Below are positions 8,474-17,315 of a stretch of 64,000 nucleotides of DNA, in pieces (position 1 is the first letter of the stretch; each line of letters opens with the position of its first letter). Location of the stretch: positions 372,001-436,000 of the forward strand of contig NZ_AUMD01000012.1 in NCBI RefSeq assembly GCF_000430505.1, in the 5' to 3' direction. Under the pieces are notes generated by a model. That model was not told the DNA's origin. It ran no database searches and was given only the letters and a program-made list of their open reading frames with translations. The DNA comes from Eisenibacter elegans DSM 3317 (GTDB taxonomy: Bacteria > Bacteroidota > Bacteroidia > Cytophagales > Microscillaceae). A program made the translations under genes and the position numbers.

Positions 8474-10450
8474 TTATCGTTGAATCATAAGAGAACGGCG
8501 AAGCGTTTGATAAGGCGTTTGGATAATGACCTGATATGCTCCTGAGGGCAATTGCCGCAGGTCAATAGGGGCATCGGTAGAGGCCTGAAGTTGCCGTACT
8601 TGCCGCCCCCGGCTATCGTAGATTTGTACCCCAAAGCGCTCTGTTTCGTGCTCAGGCAGGCGGATGCGCAAAAACTCACTACAAGGGTTGGGGTAAATCT
8701 GCCAATCGGCCAAGGGGTTGTCTAGCGCATCGGCTAGGGGGATGGCTGCCATCATCGCAGCTTCACCTCCCGGAGTATTTCCGGCGATGACAATCTCAAA
8801 AGCAGCATCAAACACCGTGTAGGCAATGGTATTGTACCATAGGTGCCCTCCTGAGTATGCGTTACTATTGGTGTAGGCCACAGAAGCATTGGTCAGGATA
8901 ATGGTATATTGGGTATTGGCACTGACCTCGAAGGGCGTACTGAGGGTAAAAGTCTGCCAATCGCCAGCACTTGTACTGACACTCTGGCTGTAAGCAGGCG
9001 AACCGGACACGGTATTGCCTACATAAATATGGAGTGTGGAATTGTTGATGGCGCTGTACAATCGGAATTTGACTTGTGTAACCTGCCCGGCACCTAAGGT
9101 AGTGATAGATTGTCCGGTGTTTACGTTGTTGAGCGTGCTGAGGTAGAAATTGCCGTTTGGTTGGGCAATGGTATAGGTACTTGGGGGTACTTGTGCTTGT
9201 TGGGTAGTAGCACTGGCAGTGTTGCTAAAGGCCGAGCTTCCGCCAGCATTGGCCGCTCGCACGCGGTAGTAGTAAGTAGTGTTGGCGTTCAGACCGGTGT
9301 TGCTGAAGCTGGTTGTATTGGCAGGCAGGGTAGCGATGGCGGCGAATCCTGTGGTGGCAGAGGTGGAGCGCTCTAACACGAAATTATCTTCATTGTTGCT
9401 GTTGTCTGCCCAAGTAAGGTTGATTTGCGAAGCCGAAACCGCTGCCGCCGCTAGGTTGCTAGGGGTAGCAGGCGCAGTAGGGGTTGGAGTAGCTCCTAGC
9501 AGTCCAAAAAAATCAGCCGCCCAGTAGCTCGACCAAAAGCCCCTGTTGACGGAATAGCCCCCTGTTTGTCCTCCCTGTTTGGGGTTGCTATTGCCTGGGT
9601 TGACGCTGATGGCATGTCCCATACCTATCAACTCATAGGTAATGACCACAGGTTGGCCGTCGGTGCCTAGGTATACACGCCGTGTAACATTCTGCACCCC
9701 GTCAAAATTGGTATTGGTGATGTTTACAGTTGCATTGGCTCCGGCGACATTAGTCCACTGCTCGGCAATTTCTATCATATTCATCGGGCGGACGGTAAAG
9801 TCTTGGCTTCCGTGAAAAACGACCATTTTGGGGTAGTTTCCCGAAAAAGAGGGAAATTGTTGGCGTACCAAGTCGCCCCATTGTTGCGGCGTTCTGTCTA
9901 CCCCTGGCGACATCGCCTGAAAGGCTGCCGTAGTGCCTACTCCTGCACGATAAGGAAGGCCAGCCATTGGTGCGCCAGCAGCAAATATTTCTGGGTAGGC
10001 GGCACACATTGCGGTAGTCATCGCTCCGCCGGCAGACAAGCCCGTAACAAATACGCGGGAAGCATCGATAGAAAAGTTGTTTTTCATAAAATCTACCATC
10101 TGCTTGATAGACAGTGCCTCGCCCTGCCCCCGTGAGATGTCGCCATTCTCAAACCAATTAAAACAACGGGAAGAGTTATTGGCCGTTTTTTGTTCTGGAT
10201 AAACTAGGTGAAAGCCATATGTGTCAGCTAGCTTGTTCCATTCGGTTTCGTTGGCAAAAGCCGCTGCTGTCTGCGTACATCCGTGCAACACCACCACGAG
10301 CGGGGCATTCGCAGGTACCCCGGCGGGTGAATACCGAAACATAGTCAAATTGCCGGGGTTAGAGCCAAAATTATTGACCGTAACCAATTGTGCATAAGTC
10401 CATAAAGGCATACTACACAGCATCAATACAAGCATCCATACCGTTTTCAT
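8474..10450 (-). CDS. T9SS-exported PHB depolymerase-family esterase with FN3 domain
   Basis: This secreted 658-residue esterase belongs to the PHB depolymerase/feruloyl esterase (LpqC-like, CE1/CE10) group. It has a signal peptide ending TYAQ and an alpha/beta-hydrolase domain (about residues 25-310) with the oxyanion region VVLHGCTQT. The nucleophile is Ser141 of GLSAGG (numbered from the first of two ATGs, at 10456; Ser139 from 10450). The His is in GMGHAISV. A fibronectin type III domain follows (about 325-415), then a beta-sandwich-like region, and finally a T9SS type A sorting tail (YPNPCSEFLRI to SLMIQR). It should therefore be exported by the Por secretion system and anchored or released outside the cell, acting on a polyester or an acylated polysaccharide. 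The substrate cannot be decided from sequence. Confidence 0.9.
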   Translation of the reverse strand: MKTVWMLVLMLCSMPLWTYAQLVTVNNFGSNPGNLTMFRYSPAGVPANAPLVVVLHGCTQTAAAFANETEWNKLADTYGFHLVYPEQKTANNSSRCFNWFENGDISRGQGEALSIKQMVDFMKNNFSIDASRVFVTGLSAGGAMTTAMCAAYPEIFAAGAPMAGLPYRAGVGTTAAFQAMSPGVDRTPQQWGDLVRQQFPSFSGNYPKMVVFHGSQDFTVRPMNMIEIAEQWTNVAGANATVNITNTNFDGVQNVTRRVYLGTDGQPVVITYELIGMGHAISVNPGNSNPKQGGQTGGYSVNRGFWSSYWAADFFGLLGATPTPTAPATPSNLAAAAVSASQINLTWADNSNNEDNFVLERSTSATTGFAAIATLPANTTSFSNTGLNANTTYYYRVRAANAGGSSAFSNTASATTQQAQVPPSTYTIAQPNGNFYLSTLNNVNTGQSITTLGAGQVTQVKFRLYSAINNSTLHIYVGNTVSGSPAYSQSVSTSAGDWQTFTLSTPFEVSANTQYTIILTNASVAYTNSNAYSGGHLWYNTIAYTVFDAAFEIVIAGNTPGGEAAMMAAIPLADALDNPLADWQIYPNPCSEFLRIRLPEHETERFGVQIYDSRGRQVRQLQASTDAPIDLRQLPSGAYQVIIQTPYQTLRRSLMIQR

Positions 10451-10528
10451 GAGCATCAGGGTTTTGAGGTTGTTTGTTACAATTCAAACAATGTTATGGA
10501 TTTTTCGGGTGTGATGCTGTGGTTTTAT

Positions 10529-10592
10529 GGTGAACGTGCTATTCTGTGAGGTGAAAGTACTATTTTATCAAGTGAACGTTTGCTAGAATAAG
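10529..10592. promoter_or_regulatory. Three 21-bp direct repeats, likely regulator binding array
   Basis: GGTGAACGT at 10529, GGTGAAAGT at 10550 and AGTGAACGT at 10571 are spaced exactly 21 bp apart, two helical turns, with related AT-rich spacers ending near 10592. Read on the other strand the core is ACGTTCACC. Nine-base cores with 12-bp spacers are the arrangement bound by LytTR-type response regulators such as AlgR and AgrA. The array lies between the divergent esterase gene and the secreted protein gene at 10693 and could control either. Confidence 0.5.
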
Positions 10593-10692
10593 ACAAAAAC
10601 ATTTTTTTTTGTATAAAAAGCTTGGGACGCATAATTTTTATTTGGCAAAATCGTTTAAGCCCAAAAGCGTCTTGCTTAAGTCTGTAAAACCT

Positions 10693-11607
10693 ATGAAACT
10701 ACGATTTTTATTGAGCCTGCTCCTGAGCTTTTGCGGTTGGAGTATCGCCCAAGCCCAACAGGCTATGCCCTTGGGCGAAGCCTTGGCGCAAAAGTATGTG
10801 GAGCTCCGCGCACAAGGCAATGCTGCCAGTACACATTACCTGCGCCCCTTGCGCTTATACTTGAAAAATACGGGCAAAAAGCCGCTCAAAATTCAAATTA
10901 CGCCCGGTATGCAGTTTGTTTCTCAAGACCCCGGCGTGCAAGACCTTATCATCACCCGCCACCAAGAAGTGCTGATTTCGGGCAAGGCAAGTGTGCAGGT
11001 GCTGGCCTATGCGATGTGTATTCAAGCCAGCAAGAGCGCGCCTTCGGATAAGGATTTTTATCAGCCCTACCAAGACGAAGCCCCCCCACAAAACAATCAC
11101 GAAGCCCTAGCGGCTTTGGCACACTATATCGATGAGCAGGGCTATCACAAGCACAGCGAGGCGCAACACGCCCTCTGGGCTGTAAGCGATGCCCACACCC
11201 TAGAAAGCATTGATGGCTTGGCCAATGGCGGCGACATTGCCCAACAGTTGCGCATACGCACTGCCGAACTGACAGGGCAACCCCTCCCACAAACCGCTCC
11301 GGGCAGCCACCGCCCGTTTGAGGTAGCGCTCAATGAGCAAACACAAATTAGCTTTAGCCAACCACCCCAGCGTAAAATCAGCGGTCAGCTGCGCTATCAG
11401 TTGGGGGCGACTTCCGTGGTACAGCTCGTTATGTTTGATGAAGAGGGGCGGCTGGTGCGCGAAATCTACCACAACCCCGAAAGCAAACGTGGCGAACACC
11501 GCCTACAGTTTGCCTTTGATGCCTCAGAATATACCCTGCCTCGCTATGAGGTCAAACTATTGATTGACGCAGAGGTAGTGGCTGTGGTCAATGTGCGGAC
11601 ACGATAA
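10693..11607 (+). CDS. Secreted protein of unknown function
   Basis: The 304-residue product begins with a standard signal peptide (MKLRFLLSLLLS, cleaved after AQA). No family is recognised. The N-terminal half contains a beta-rich stretch (about residues 35-95) that could be an Ig-like fold, then a helical stretch with many His and Ala (about 110-200), and a C-terminal half (about 225-300) that again looks like a beta sandwich. There is no lipobox, transmembrane helix or T9SS tail, so a periplasmic location is likely. The open frame reaches back to a TTG at 10609, but those residues are not signal-like and the ATG at 10693 is preferred. The 21-bp repeat array lies about 100 nt upstream. Confidence 0.75.
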   Translation: MKLRFLLSLLLSFCGWSIAQAQQAMPLGEALAQKYVELRAQGNAASTHYLRPLRLYLKNTGKKPLKIQITPGMQFVSQDPGVQDLIITRHQEVLISGKASVQVLAYAMCIQASKSAPSDKDFYQPYQDEAPPQNNHEALAALAHYIDEQGYHKHSEAQHALWAVSDAHTLESIDGLANGGDIAQQLRIRTAELTGQPLPQTAPGSHRPFEVALNEQTQISFSQPPQRKISGQLRYQLGATSVVQLVMFDEEGRLVREIYHNPESKRGEHRLQFAFDASEYTLPRYEVKLLIDAEVVAVVNVRTR

Positions 11608-11615
11608 ATGGGGTA

Positions 11616-12455
11616 CTATAGCTCTATTCTATCGTTTTTCAGCCGGATAGCGCCCTGTTTATACAAAGCCCCAACAGCTTGTTTGAACACCTTTTTGCTC
11701 ATCTGCAATACCTGATAAATCTCTTCGGGGGCGCTCTTGTCTGTCAGATACAAAACCCCACCATTGGCTACGATTGCTTGGTAGAGCTGTTTGGCTGCGC
11801 CTTCTATAGCGCCATAACCTTGTGGGCGAAGAGCCACATCGATTTTGCCGTCTTCACGTAGTTTTTTGATAAAGCCTGTGGTATGTTGTCCGGGTCGCAG
11901 CGGCTGAAAAACCTCATTTTCATAAACAAGCCCCAGCCATTGGCGCTCGATAATCACCTGCCAACCCAAAGGAGTAGTATCCGTAATTTGGATAGAGACC
12001 TCATCCCCCTCGTCCAAAGTACAAGGCTGGAGATGTTTGTTGAGGTGTGTTGTGGCTACGGGGCGGTTGCTCTGGGTGTCGAGATAGATGGCCACCAGAT
12101 AGTATTCTCCCTTGACAAACTTGCGCTTTTGCTCGCTAAAGGGCACAAAAAGGTCTTTGCTTAGGTTCCAATCCACAAAAGCGCCTAGCCTAGAAGTACT
12201 TACTACAGGCAAGTAGGCCAGCTCTCCTACTTGGGCGGTAGGGGTTTCGGTAGTGGCTACAGGGCGGTCTTCTGAATCAGTGTAGACAAACACCCTCAGT
12301 TCTTGGCCGATGGCCGCCTCAGGAGAGAGGTAGCGCTTAGGAATCAGGACCTCTTCTTGGAGAGGGTCTTGGGTATGGGCGGGCAAGGAAAGGTATGCGC
12401 CAAAATCAGTAAATCTCCTGATAACGAGATGGTTGTATTTGCCTAGTTGTATCAA
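11616..12455 (-). CDS. cvfB: CvfB/YitL-family S1-like RNA-binding protein
   Basis: This 279-residue protein matches the CvfB (conserved virulence factor B, YitL) family: three S1-like OB folds followed by a C-terminal winged helix. The S1-like repeats start at GKYNHLVIRRFTDFGAYL, then VSTSRLGAFVDWNLSKDLFV, then the third around residues 140-210. The end (EEIYQVLQMSKKVFKQAVGALYK) fits the winged helix. Family members bind nucleic acid and affect gene expression in staphylococci; the role in Bacteroidota is not established. It overlaps the upstream truB by 4 nt (ATGA), so the two are translationally coupled. Confidence 0.88.
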   Translation of the reverse strand: MIQLGKYNHLVIRRFTDFGAYLSLPAHTQDPLQEEVLIPKRYLSPEAAIGQELRVFVYTDSEDRPVATTETPTAQVGELAYLPVVSTSRLGAFVDWNLSKDLFVPFSEQKRKFVKGEYYLVAIYLDTQSNRPVATTHLNKHLQPCTLDEGDEVSIQITDTTPLGWQVIIERQWLGLVYENEVFQPLRPGQHTTGFIKKLREDGKIDVALRPQGYGAIEGAAKQLYQAIVANGGVLYLTDKSAPEEIYQVLQMSKKVFKQAVGALYKQGAIRLKNDRIEL

Positions 12456-13171
12456 AGCGTTGGGTTTTTGGGTTGTGATGGGCGGCTGCCGATAGCTTCC
12501 AGAAATTCGTTTAGGGCTTGGGCTTGCTCAATCCGAAACTCGCCGATGGCCGTACGCCTCAGCGCCGATAAATGCCCCCCCACACCTAGCGCAGCCCCAA
12601 TATCATGGGCGAGGGTGCGGACATAAGTCCCCTTAGAACAGCATACCCTAAAGTCGACCTCGGGCAGGGCAATGCGCGTAAATTCCAAACTATAGATATG
12701 GATAGGGCGGGGGTCTCGTTGTACTTCTTGCCCCTTACGGGCGTGTTGGTAGAGGCGTTTACCATCTACTTTGACAGCCGAAAACATAGGGGGCAGCTGA
12801 CTTTGCTCGCCCAGAAACTGTGGAATCACCGCCCGCACCTGTGCTTCTGTGAGGTGGTCGATGGGTAGCTCTTGGTCTACCTCGGTTTCTAGGTCATAAG
12901 AAGGCGTTGTTTTGCCCAATACAATCGTACCGGTGTACTCCTTTTCGAGCGCTTGGTAGCTTTCAATATTCTTGGTCATTTTGCCCGTACAGATAATGAG
13001 CAGGCCGCTGGCCAGTGGGTCAAGCGTGCCGGCGTGGCCTACCTTGTGTTTTTGGTTGGTGTGCGCGCGGAGGGCATAACGTATTTTGTTGACCACATCG
13101 AAGGATGTCCAAGTAAGCGGCTTGTCGATGAGCAAGCAAGCGCCTTCGGCAAAGTTGGGCAGGGTTGTCAT
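12452..13171 (-). CDS. truB: tRNA pseudouridine(55) synthase TruB
   Basis: TruB converts U55 of tRNAs to pseudouridine. The 239-residue protein shows the family hallmarks: LIDKPLTWTSFDVVNKI near the N-terminus, the catalytic Asp51 in HAGTLDPLASG, KEYTGTIVLGKTT, and the RNA-binding RVCCSKGTYVRTLAHDIG. The C-terminus is short and lacks an obvious PUA domain, as in many Bacteroidota. It is transcribed leftward with cvfB, divergent from rseP. TACCTTTG on the minus strand (13197-13204) is a likely -7 box about 26 nt before the start codon. Confidence 0.96.
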   Translation of the reverse strand: MTTLPNFAEGACLLIDKPLTWTSFDVVNKIRYALRAHTNQKHKVGHAGTLDPLASGLLIICTGKMTKNIESYQALEKEYTGTIVLGKTTPSYDLETEVDQELPIDHLTEAQVRAVIPQFLGEQSQLPPMFSAVKVDGKRLYQHARKGQEVQRDPRPIHIYSLEFTRIALPEVDFRVCCSKGTYVRTLAHDIGAALGVGGHLSALRRTAIGEFRIEQAQALNEFLEAIGSRPSQPKNPTL

Positions 13172-13287
13172 GAGGGAGGTGGGCTAAAATCAAGCACAAA
13201 GGTAACAAAAAAAGCCCGAGACCTTCCTTACTCTTGTAGCAGCCCCCCCAACATAGGGAGTATCTACGCTTTTTTTACCCATTCATT

Positions 13288-13317
13288 TTTGCAAAAACGA
13301 TAATTGCCGTACCTTTG
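13288..13317 (+). promoter_or_regulatory. Promoter of rseP
   Basis: TTTG at 13288-13291 and TACCTTTG at 13310-13317 are 18 nt apart, a close match to the Bacteroidota vegetative promoter. Transcription would begin near 13324. This excludes the longest open frame start (13304) and supports the ATG at 13433. Confidence 0.75.
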
Positions 13318-13432
13318 GGATTTAGTCAAACATCCGGTTAGGCTATATCGTTTTCTGAACAGTTCTTTCAACATCATCCACTTACTGGCAAGTTTTGCCC
13401 AAGTACCCACAAAAGTTTGTAAGCAATCACGT

Positions 13433-14746
13433 ATGGATATATTGATTATGGTGGGACAGCTCCTATTGGGCTTGTCCATTTTAGTAGGCGTACACGAACT
13501 CGGCCACCTGTTGGCAGCCAAGGCTTTCGGTATGCGTGTCGAAAAGTTTTCGATTGGGTTCCCCCCAAAAATTGCCGGTTTTAAATGGGGAGAGACCGAA
13601 TACTCCGTCGGCGCAGTACCCTTGGGCGGATTTGTGAAAATTTCGGGGATGATAGATGAGTCGATGGACAAGGAGTTTGCCGACAAAGAGCCACAGCCCT
13701 ATGAGTACCGCTCCAAGCCTGCTTGGCAGCGCCTGATAGTCATTATGGGGGGCATCATCGTCAATGTCATCACAGGCATCATCATTTTTGTAGGCCTTAC
13801 CTACTGGCTAGGCGAGCAGTATTACCCCGCCCGCTTGATGGACAACGGCATTGTGGCCTCCTCATTGGCACAAGAAATAGGCCTCAAAACAGGCGACAAA
13901 ATCGTAGCTGTCAACGGGAAAGCCCTGACACGCTTCGATGATATCACCAGCCGCGATGTCTTGCTTGGCTCCGGCGCTTATTATACCGTGGAGCGTGGGG
14001 GAGAGCAATTGCGCATTGATATCCCCAATGACCTCATTGGCCAACTTAGCCGCAAAAAACTAGGTGGACCCTTTGTAGAGCCGCGATTCTTGTTTAGTGT
14101 AGGTCAAGTAGACCCCAAAGGCCCTGCCGCCGCCGCCGGTATGCAGGCCGGAGACAAAATCACGGCCATCGATCAGATGCCCATTGTCTATTTTCAGGAT
14201 GTCCAACAAGCGCTGAGCGACAAGGCCGGCAAAACAGTCAATGTGGCCATTAGCCGCAAAAATACTATCGATACGCTTCAAATTACAGTTACAGAGCAAG
14301 GTCGTATCGGATTTGCCGCCGACCTAGACCGCCCGGTCGAAACAGCCCACTTTGGCTTTTGGGAATCTGTACCCCACGGCGCTACGGCTGCCTTTGGCAT
14401 CATTGCTGACCAAATCAGGGCCTTTGGCAAAATCTTTAAACGCGAACTGCGTGCCGAAGACTCCCTCGGAGGGCCTATCTTGATGGCGCAGATGTTTGGC
14501 GCTACTTGGGACTGGGTGCGCTTCTGGCGTATTACCGGAGCGCTGTCGATGGTGTTGGCTTTTATGAATTTTTTGCCTATCCCCGCGCTCGATGGAGGCC
14601 ACGTGATGTTTATCCTCTTCGAGATGGTGTCGGGTCGCAAACCCTCTGACAAGTTTATGGGCACTGCTCAACAAGTAGGGATGATTTTGCTCTTGTCGCT
14701 GATGGTCTTTGCTTTTTATGTAGACATCGCCAAAATCTTCCGCTAG
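13433..14746 (+). CDS. rseP: RIP metalloprotease RseP (site-2 protease)
   Basis: This inner-membrane intramembrane zinc protease (M50B) cleaves anti-sigma factors and leftover signal peptides. From the ATG at 13433 the protein has 437 residues. The zinc motif H21-E22-x-x-H25 (GVHELGHLL) lies in the first membrane helix, and the third ligand region (FLPIPALDGGHVMF) in a C-terminal helix. Two PDZ domains lie between, around residues 130-205 and 215-300 (GLKTGDKIVAVNG and GMQAGDKITAID). At least four membrane segments are visible. The longer frame back to 13304 is rejected because it overlaps the promoter. The DUF6702 gene begins 2 nt after the stop. Confidence 0.95.
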   Translation: MDILIMVGQLLLGLSILVGVHELGHLLAAKAFGMRVEKFSIGFPPKIAGFKWGETEYSVGAVPLGGFVKISGMIDESMDKEFADKEPQPYEYRSKPAWQRLIVIMGGIIVNVITGIIIFVGLTYWLGEQYYPARLMDNGIVASSLAQEIGLKTGDKIVAVNGKALTRFDDITSRDVLLGSGAYYTVERGGEQLRIDIPNDLIGQLSRKKLGGPFVEPRFLFSVGQVDPKGPAAAAGMQAGDKITAIDQMPIVYFQDVQQALSDKAGKTVNVAISRKNTIDTLQITVTEQGRIGFAADLDRPVETAHFGFWESVPHGATAAFGIIADQIRAFGKIFKRELRAEDSLGGPILMAQMFGATWDWVRFWRITGALSMVLAFMNFLPIPALDGGHVMFILFEMVSGRKPSDKFMGTAQQVGMILLLSLMVFAFYVDIAKIFR

Positions 14747-14748
14747 AC

Positions 14749-15279
14749 ATGCCTATGACCACACTCTGGTATAGTTATTTGCTGTTGTCAGCATGGTGGT
14801 GGAATGGAACCCCCTCAGAGGGGGCTGTTCCACCACACGATTTTCACGCCAGTATGGCCGAGATAGCCTACAGCCCAGAGTCTAAGGCTTTTCAGATGAG
14901 CCTTCGGGTGTTTACGGACGATATGGAGGACGCAATCCGCCCCAAAGCCGCCAATAGCCGAATTACCCTTAGCAACAAAAGCACGGTACATGATGCGGCA
15001 CTTTTGGCCTATGTACAAAAAAACTGCTATCTCTCTTCCAATAAGGAAAAATTAGGCCTTTGGCAGTGGGTAGGCAAGGAGGTTACCGCAGAGGTGGTAT
15101 GGTTGTATGTAGAGCTGCCCTACAAGGGCAACTTCAAAGACTTATCGCTGACTTATAAGGTGATGTTTGAGCTCTTTGACGACCAAGTCAATATGGCCAA
15201 TGTCAAAACCCGCCAAGGCAGCACCAAAACCTATGTGTTCAAGGCCGGCAAGCCAAGCACACAAACTTTACAATGGTAA
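14749..15279 (+). CDS. DUF6702-family small secreted protein
   Basis: The 176-residue product begins with a short hydrophobic leader and then PHDFHASMAEIAYSPESKAF. This closely resembles the Bacteroidota DUF6702 family, whose members start with a PHPxHxS-type motif after the signal peptide and have a beta-rich body. The function is unknown. It starts 2 nt after the rseP stop, so the two are almost certainly co-transcribed, and it overlaps the longest frame of the next gene. A second in-frame ATG at 14755 is an equally good start. Confidence 0.75.
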   Translation: MPMTTLWYSYLLLSAWWWNGTPSEGAVPPHDFHASMAEIAYSPESKAFQMSLRVFTDDMEDAIRPKAANSRITLSNKSTVHDAALLAYVQKNCYLSSNKEKLGLWQWVGKEVTAEVVWLYVELPYKGNFKDLSLTYKVMFELFDDQVNMANVKTRQGSTKTYVFKAGKPSTQTLQW

Positions 15280-15313
15280 TCTTGATTACAAATGGTTATT
15301 TGCTGATTTTTAG

Positions 15314-15321
15314 TAGTTTTG
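15314..15321 (+). promoter_or_regulatory. Possible -7 box of the GtrA-like gene
   Basis: TAGTTTTG matches TAnnTTTG, 33 nt before the ATG at 15354. No TTTG stands at the expected distance upstream, so this is weak. Confidence 0.3.
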
Positions 15322-15353
15322 TCGCCTTATTCCGCACAATACCATCGTCCATC

Positions 15354-15779
15354 ATGTTACAAGTCATCTCAGACATCTTAACACTCGACTTCAGCCGCCA
15401 AACTACCAAACAAGTGATGCGCTTTGTCATCGCAGGAGTTACGTGTGCGGCGCTGGAATTTACCACCCTGATAGGTTTGGTAGAATGGGTTGGGTTGGAT
15501 ATGTACCTAGCCAACACCATTGCCTTTACGGCTGCTGTCGTGCTCAACTATGTGATGAGTAGGGGCTGGGTGTTCGAATCTAACAAGTACTCCAAAAAAC
15601 GCTACGAATTTACGGCCTTTGCCCTGATGGCCGTGGTAGGCCTGGGGTTGAATCAGCTCATTATGTGGGGCTGTGTGGACGTGCTCAGCCTTGACTATAA
15701 ACTCTCTAAGGTGTTGGCCATAGGCTTGGTGGTGATTTGGAACTTCTTCTCCAAAAAATACCTCGTCTTCAAGAGTTAG
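15354..15779 (+). CDS. GtrA-like membrane protein
   Basis: This 141-residue protein has four predicted membrane helices (about residues 21-40, 47-65, 82-101 and 113-131). It also has GtrA family features: FVIAGVTCAALEF in helix 1, NYVMSRGWVF after helix 2, and a terminal WNFFSKKYLVF. GtrA proteins help move undecaprenyl-linked sugars across the inner membrane or support polysaccharide synthesis. No glycosyltransferase gene is next to it, so the substrate is open. The frame continues back to 15273, overlapping the DUF6702 gene; the ATG at 15354 gives a normal family length and is preferred. Confidence 0.85.
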   Translation: MLQVISDILTLDFSRQTTKQVMRFVIAGVTCAALEFTTLIGLVEWVGLDMYLANTIAFTAAVVLNYVMSRGWVFESNKYSKKRYEFTAFALMAVVGLGLNQLIMWGCVDVLSLDYKLSKVLAIGLVVIWNFFSKKYLVFKS

Positions 15780-16023
15780 AGCCTAACATAGGTAGCACGA
15801 ATTTTGTACTTTTACGAGCGCTTAGAACTTGTCCAAACTGTTGACCAGGCTCTCCAAGCGAGTAACTTTTGTGCTTAAACGAGGTGAGAAGCAGGTATTT
15901 TCAACGCAGTATAGGCCAAAAATAACCGGCTGGGAGGGCGCGAAGACAATTTTAGGCAAGCGCTTATACCTCAAAACAAACCTTTGGCGCGTTATCGCAC
16001 AAACGAAGCTGCCCAATTTACCT

Positions 16024-17046
16024 ATGAAAAAAGCATATACCTTCTGCTGCCTATGTTGGTGTTTGTATATATCGGCAAGTTATCAAGCCCCCATACAAGC
16101 ACAAGACCCGCATTTTTCTCAATTTTATGCTTCTCCACTCTATCTCAACCCTGCGCTTACGGGTACAGCCGACGAAGGGCGGATGCTTTTCAACTATCGT
16201 GCACAGTGGGTCAGCCTACCCGGAGAGTTTGCCAGCTATACTGTTTCTTATGACCATAATTTTCATCACTCAGGCAGCAATCTTGGCGTATTGGCCAGCT
16301 TCGACAAGGCCGGCAGCGCCGGGGTGCGCTCTATAAACCTAGGTTTGTTATATGCCTACACGCTCAAGGTCGGAGACCAAGCCGCCGTCAATGTCGGAAT
16401 GCAAGCTGCTTATGGCAACCGCACGCTCAACTACCTACAGCTAGTTTTTGGCGACCAACTGAGTGCTTTGGGCGTTATCAACCAAGATTCACAAGAAAAC
16501 TTTGCCGATCTGTCGCTCCATTATTTTGACCTCTCGGCAGGGGCGGTATTCTACACCCCACAGTTTTGGTTTGGGGTTTCAGCCGCCCACCTGAACCAAC
16601 CGCGCTATGGCCTAGGTACAAGGGCTGATTTTCTACCGATGCGCATCTCGGCACAGATGGGCTACAAAATCTATTTTGATAGCTATGGCCCCGATGACCA
16701 AGCCTTCAGCCTACATCCGATGATTTATTATGCCCGGCAAGGCGATATGCAGCAGCTTGACTTGGCCGCCAACCTAAGCTTGTCGCCCGTATTGATGGGC
16801 TTAGGCTACAGGGGAGTACCCATAGGGGGGCAGGGCTGGAGCGCCGCCGTCATCACTGGGGGGTTCCGATACCAAGACTTCGCTTTTTTGTATAGCTATG
16901 ACTTCCCTGTGGGGAGGCTGGCACGCGCTACCGGCGGCGCACACGAACTTACCCTACGCCTCGACCTCAACTACCCCCACGGCAGCAGTATGAGCTACAA
17001 CCCCCGAAAACGCAAAAAAGGACGGGTGGCTTTTCCTTCTTTCTAA
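16024..17046 (+). CDS. PorP/SprF-family type IX secretion outer membrane protein
   Basis: The 340-residue protein has a signal peptide ending IQAQ, followed by the family signature DPHFSQFYASPLYLNPALTG. The rest is a predicted 14-stranded-type barrel rich in alternating aromatic and small residues (for example NLGLLYAYTLKVGDQAAVN). PorP/SprF proteins sit in the outer membrane and assist export or attachment of T9SS type B cargo such as SprB. The open frame extends back to a TTG at 15829, but the ATG at 16024 begins the signal peptide. It lies upstream of the J-domain protein and the giant type B cargo gene, which it may serve, although a second PorP/SprF barrel directly follows that cargo gene. 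Confidence 0.9.
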   Translation: MKKAYTFCCLCWCLYISASYQAPIQAQDPHFSQFYASPLYLNPALTGTADEGRMLFNYRAQWVSLPGEFASYTVSYDHNFHHSGSNLGVLASFDKAGSAGVRSINLGLLYAYTLKVGDQAAVNVGMQAAYGNRTLNYLQLVFGDQLSALGVINQDSQENFADLSLHYFDLSAGAVFYTPQFWFGVSAAHLNQPRYGLGTRADFLPMRISAQMGYKIYFDSYGPDDQAFSLHPMIYYARQGDMQQLDLAANLSLSPVLMGLGYRGVPIGGQGWSAAVITGGFRYQDFAFLYSYDFPVGRLARATGGAHELTLRLDLNYPHGSSMSYNPRKRKKGRVAFPSF

Positions 17047-17315
17047 TACTGTGGGCTTGGGCAATAAACGCTAGTTGTTCAAAAACATATACCAAGATTG
17101 ATTTAAGGATGCACTGGATTTGATTTTATTGATGCGTAATGATGTTTAGTGTATATATTCATACCAAAATTCAGCCTTTTTGTAATCTAGAGGCTAAGGC
17201 CATTAAAAGTCTCCTTGGCCATAGGCTTATATTTTACCCAAACTAATACTGCTTGGGCAGAGTTTCGCTCATCAAATGGCAAAACCCAATTCCACCATTC
17301 ATAATACCCAGTGTC

